DNA from: an uncultured Archangium sp.
GTDB taxonomy: Bacteria > Myxococcota > Myxococcia > Myxococcales > Myxococcaceae
DNA: 64,000 bases
NCBI GenBank assembly: GCA_903905455.1
Contig: CAIVGN010000115.1
Location: 30,308-94,307 of the forward strand
Direction of reading: 5' to 3'
The notes beneath the pieces were generated by a model. It was not told the DNA's origin and did not search any database. It saw nothing but the letters and a program-made list of their open reading frames with translations. Below, in pieces: positions 61,676 through 64,000 of this stretch (within the stretch, counting starts at the first letter, position 1; each line of letters opens with the position of its first letter). The translations under genes and the position numbers were made by a program.

Positions 61676-62689
61676 TCACTTCGTGACGACGGGGTCTTCG
61701 GAGTCGCCCGAGAGGATCTCGAGGTCGAGGGTGCCTTCATTGTCGCCGGCCCAGGGATCCAGCAACCCAAAGCGCACCAGGCGCCCTTCGACGAGCAGGA
61801 TCTCCCCGGGATCCAGCACCCCGGTGCGCCAGTGTTTGGGCTCGCCCAGGGACTCGAGCACCCAGGCCACCCGCAGCGGCACCTTCTCGCCCAGCTTCAC
61901 GGGGGAATCGGTGGGCACCCGGATGCGCCGTTTCACGCCTTCGCCGAGGGTCATCACCCGGGCGACCTCGAAGTCCCAGCAATGGAGCGCGGGGTTCACC
62001 GGCAGCGCCTGCTTCTGGTGGGTCGTGACGTCGACCAGCTCGAGGGGGAAGCGCTGGCCTTCGCTGAAGTGGGTGCCCGGGTCGCAGTGCAGGCGCAGCG
62101 CCTTCGCGCCTCCGAATTGGAGCACCGCGTGGCTCGCCATCTTGTGCATCACGCCCCAGCCGGCCTTCTCGTCGAGCCGCGCGAGCACGGTGCCCAGGCG
62201 CGCGTCGTCGCGCTCGATGCGCAGGCGGTACTTGTGCGTGGGGACGAGGGGGACATCGGCGAGGTGCGCGGCGTAGGGATCGATGACGTGCTGCTTGGCG
62301 TCGAGGGAGAAGGTGGGCTTGCCGGGAGGCGCGGCGGGCTTCGGGGCCGGTGTGGGGGCCACGGGCGGGGCGACGACGGCGACCGGCTCGGGCTCGGGCG
62401 CGACTTCGATGACGCGGGGGCGGGCGGCGCGGGGCGCGGGCCAGAAGACCCAGGCCGAGACGGAGACGAAGGCGAGCGCGGCGCTCAGGCCGGCCACGCG
62501 GGGCATGGTCCACTCGAACTTCGGGGCTTCGTGGACCGCCGCCGGGGCGCGCGGGTTGGGGCGGACGGGGGCGAGTGAGGGGGCGGTGGTCTGGTCGATC
62601 ACCCGAGGGAGCGTCTCGAGGGTCGCCGGGACCTCAGGCAGGCCCAGGACGGTGGCTTCGGTGTGACCGGGTTTCTTCTCGTGACTCAC
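61676..62689 (-). CDS. Single-pass membrane protein with periplasmic domain, unknown function
   Basis: A 337-residue protein: a ~60-residue cytoplasmic part (VSHEKKPGHTEATVLGLPEV), one transmembrane helix near residue 65 (VAGLSAALAFVSVSAWVFW), a Pro/Ala-rich periplasmic linker and a beta-rich domain (residues ~120-337). No family is recognised. The GTG 62689 start is chosen since the sequence further upstream is Arg-rich and overlaps the tRNA promoter region. It is the first gene of the long reverse-strand run and is divergent from the tRNA unit. Confidence 0.7.
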   Translation of the reverse strand: MSHEKKPGHTEATVLGLPEVPATLETLPRVIDQTTAPSLAPVRPNPRAPAAVHEAPKFEWTMPRVAGLSAALAFVSVSAWVFWPAPRAARPRVIEVAPEPEPVAVVAPPVAPTPAPKPAAPPGKPTFSLDAKQHVIDPYAAHLADVPLVPTHKYRLRIERDDARLGTVLARLDEKAGWGVMHKMASHAVLQFGGAKALRLHCDPGTHFSEGQRFPLELVDVTTHQKQALPVNPALHCWDFEVARVMTLGEGVKRRIRVPTDSPVKLGEKVPLRVAWVLESLGEPKHWRTGVLDPGEILLVEGRLVRFGLLDPWAGDNEGTLDLEILSGDSEDPVVTK

Positions 62690-62753
62690 GTGGTGCCCCC
62701 GGGCGAAGACTAGGTCAGATCGCGATTCCGTCGCGCGTCGGCCAAACAAGGTG

Positions 62754-62782
62754 TTGACACAGAATGCCGAAATCCGTAATTA
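62754..62782 (+). promoter_or_regulatory. Promoter of the tRNA-Val/tRNA-Asp unit
   Basis: A perfect TTGACA (62754-62759) is followed after 17 bases by TAATTA (62777-62782), placing the start about 20 bases before the first tRNA. Confidence 0.6.
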
Positions 62783-62807
62783 GCGACGGCGTTTCAAGGC
62801 GGAACGC

Positions 62808-62880
62808 GGGCGGATAGCTCAGTTGGTAGAGCGTCGCCTTTACACGGCGAATGTCGCAGGTTCGAGCCCTGTTCCGCCTA
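62808..62880 (+). tRNA. tRNA-Val (anticodon UAC)
   Basis: A 73-base cloverleaf: acceptor stem 62808-62814 with 62873-62879 (one G.U pair), D arm with AGCTCAGTTGGTAGAGC, anticodon loop CTTTACA giving UAC, and T arm GTTCGAG. The CCA end is not encoded (CAGG follows). Confidence 0.95.
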
Positions 62881-62905
62881 CAGGTGTTGTACGTAGTGCC
62901 CATAT

Positions 62906-62979
62906 GGGGAGTTAGTTCAGCTGGTTAGAACGTCGGCCTGTCACGCCGAAGGTCAGGGGTTCAAATCCCCTACTCCTCG
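62906..62979 (+). tRNA. tRNA-Asp (anticodon GUC)
   Basis: A 74-base cloverleaf: acceptor stem GGGGAGT pairing with ACTCCTC, anticodon loop CTGTCAC giving GUC, T arm AGGGGTTCAAATCCCCT, discriminator G. CCA is not encoded. It lies 25 bases after tRNA-Val and shares its promoter. Confidence 0.95.
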
Positions 62980-62986
62980 CAGAAAT

Positions 62987-63030
62987 GAAGCCCCGGAAGC
63001 CGAAAGGTCTCCGGGGCTTCGCTGCGTTTG
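62987..63030 (+). terminator. Terminator of the tRNA unit
   Basis: An 11-bp perfect stem (62987-62997 with 63010-63020) is followed by GCTGCGTTTG, eight bases after tRNA-Asp. Confidence 0.75.
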
Positions 63031-63079
63031 GGGCCTCCGGCCGCTCCGCAAGCCCACTAGGGTGGCTGCTGGGAGCGGA

Positions 63080-64000
63080 GTGGGCCGAGCCGTAGTCATG
63101 GCGTTGCTGCTGTCCGGGACCGCCGCGAGCGCGGTGACGCTGACGCAGGCGCCTCGGGTTCAGATGGGCGCCCGGCAGGTGACGGTGACGTGGAAGACGG
63201 ACGTCTCGTCCTCCACCGAGTTGGCCTGGGGCCCGGTCTCCGCGAGCTCCTTCGCCGCCTACCCGCACCAATCCAGCGCGACCGGGCTGCTGGGCAGCAG
63301 TCACAGCCGCACGCTGCGCCGCCTGGCTCCGGGCACCTGGTTCTTCCGCGTGCGCAGCACCGATGGCGCGGCGCCGGTCGAGTCGGCCGAGGCCACCTTC
63401 GTGGTGCCTTCGATCGACGCCTTTCCGCTGGGTGATCTCTCGTTCAACGGCGCCGTGACGGCCATCACGCGGCTCGGGACCACCTGGTACGTCGGCGGCA
63501 GCTTCACCGCAGTGGGCGGGACCTCGGGCGCCTCGGTGGCGGTGGACATGACGCTGGGTCGCGGGCTCGACACCGACTTCCCCGAGTTCGCCGGGCCGGT
63601 CTCCGCGGTCGTGTCCGACGGGCAGGGCGGCTTCTTCGTGGGTGGCACCTTCAGCACCGTGGGCGGGCTGCCCCTGCGAAACGCCGCCCACCTGCTGCCG
63701 GACCGGGGCGTCGATCCCGACTGGAAGCCCGACCCCGGTGGCTCGGTGAAGGCGCTCGGGGTCTCGGGGACCACGGTGTACCTGGCCGGCGCGTTCGTCA
63801 CCGCCAACGGGGCCACGGTGCGGAACCGGGCGGCGGCGGTCGACGCCACCACCGGCGCGCTCACTGCCTGGAACCCGGACCTCAACGACGCCGTCAACGC
63901 CCTCACCGTGTCGGGCAGCACCGTCTACCTGGCCGGATACTTCACCCTGGCCAACGGCCTGACCGTGCGCAACCGCGCCGCCGCGGTGGACGCCAGCACC
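63080..64000 (+). CDS. Secreted repeat protein, 3'-truncated (FnIII-like plus propeller-type repeats)
   Basis: The frame stays open from GTG 63080 to the last base, giving 307 visible codons without a stop. GGGAG lies just upstream and the N-terminus MGRAVVMALLLSGTAASA is a signal peptide. Residues ~20-115 resemble a fibronectin-III-like domain (VTVTWKTDVSSSTELAWG). After this comes a series of ~50-residue repeats: TTWYVGGSFTAVGG, GGFFVGGTFSTVGG, TTVYLAGAFVTANG and STVYLAGYFTLANG, each followed by a NRAAAVDA-like strand. They resemble the delta-60/DUF5122-type beta-propeller repeats of surface proteins. The rest lies beyond the window. Confidence 0.75.
   Translation, partial: MGRAVVMALLLSGTAASAVTLTQAPRVQMGARQVTVTWKTDVSSSTELAWGPVSASSFAAYPHQSSATGLLGSSHSRTLRRLAPGTWFFRVRSTDGAAPVESAEATFVVPSIDAFPLGDLSFNGAVTAITRLGTTWYVGGSFTAVGGTSGASVAVDMTLGRGLDTDFPEFAGPVSAVVSDGQGGFFVGGTFSTVGGLPLRNAAHLLPDRGVDPDWKPDPGGSVKALGVSGTTVYLAGAFVTANGATVRNRAAAVDATTGALTAWNPDLNDAVNALTVSGSTVYLAGYFTLANGLTVRNRAAAVDAST

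Overview
The window looks like a chromosomal segment of a myxobacterium (phylum Myxococcota, most like Myxococcaceae). The supporting signs are very high GC, a protein ending in a MYXO-CTERM-like tail, two proteins with an AgmX/PglI-type C-terminal domain (a family linked to gliding motility), an FHA-DUF4388 protein, PilT, a MoxR/VWA pair and many lipoproteins with good lipoboxes. The genus cannot be fixed from the sequence alone. I see no phage, insertion sequence, integron or CRISPR array. Genes cover almost everything and no gene-free stretch exceeds about 140 bases.

Layout. 1-7.4 kb: a truncated helical protein, a HAD phosphatase, an RlmI-like rRNA methyltransferase, a lipoprotein, an alpha/beta-hydrolase with altered catalytic residues, a membrane-tethered subtilase, a small DUF5818-like protein and a CPBP intramembrane protease. 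7.5-13.3 kb: a MoxR AAA+ ATPase, a VWA protein and a coiled-coil protein, meeting a gamma-carbonic anhydrase head-on. 13.4-19.2 kb: a membrane protein, a DUF4177-like protein, an RDD protein, a tandem-duplicated ATP-grasp ligase, a DmpA-type self-processing aminopeptidase and a 43-residue basic protein. 19.2-23.5 kb: envelope lipoproteins, a HAD phosphatase and a beta-barrel. 23.5-29.1 kb: a NarL/NarX-type two-component pair divergent from a sulfur-transfer cluster (MoeB/ThiF-like E1, TusA-like protein, MoaD/CysO-like carrier ending in Gly-Gly, degenerate second E1), followed by an APS-kinase-like protein and LarE.

29.2-38.1 kb: a large surface lipoprotein, a ribbon-helix-helix regulator, a GYF/AgmX-type protein, ClpX, a TPR-minizincin lipoprotein, a very cysteine-rich small protein and a lysozyme-fold protein. 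38.1-43.9 kb: a UvrD/PcrA helicase, ribosomal proteins L13 and S9, PilT and a second AgmX/PglI-type protein. 44.7-51.6 kb: a co-directional run of recX, bamD, a membrane-anchored protein, TPR protein, FHA-DUF4388 protein, selD, amidase, rph and rdgB. 51.6-62.7 kb: eleven reverse-strand genes including rnhB, an M61 peptidase, an Fe(III)-type ABC transporter, an MBL-fold hydrolase, a thioredoxin-like protein and a bestrophin. 62.8-64 kb: a tRNA-Val/tRNA-Asp unit and the start of a secreted repeat protein that runs off the window.

The most unusual feature is the sulfur cluster. One E1-like protein has the nucleotide loop, catalytic Cys and zinc cysteines but lacks the N-terminal RYxRQ segment. 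The adjacent E1 relic has the RYxRQ segment but no nucleotide loop. Together they suggest a split, heterodimeric E1 activating a Gly-Gly carrier, with a TusA-like protein encoded between them. Other notable points are the fused double ATP-grasp next to a DmpA-type peptidase, a subtilase with a polytopic C-terminus, a probable frameshift at the end of the RDD gene, and many starts preceded by a -10-like hexamer instead of a Shine-Dalgarno sequence.
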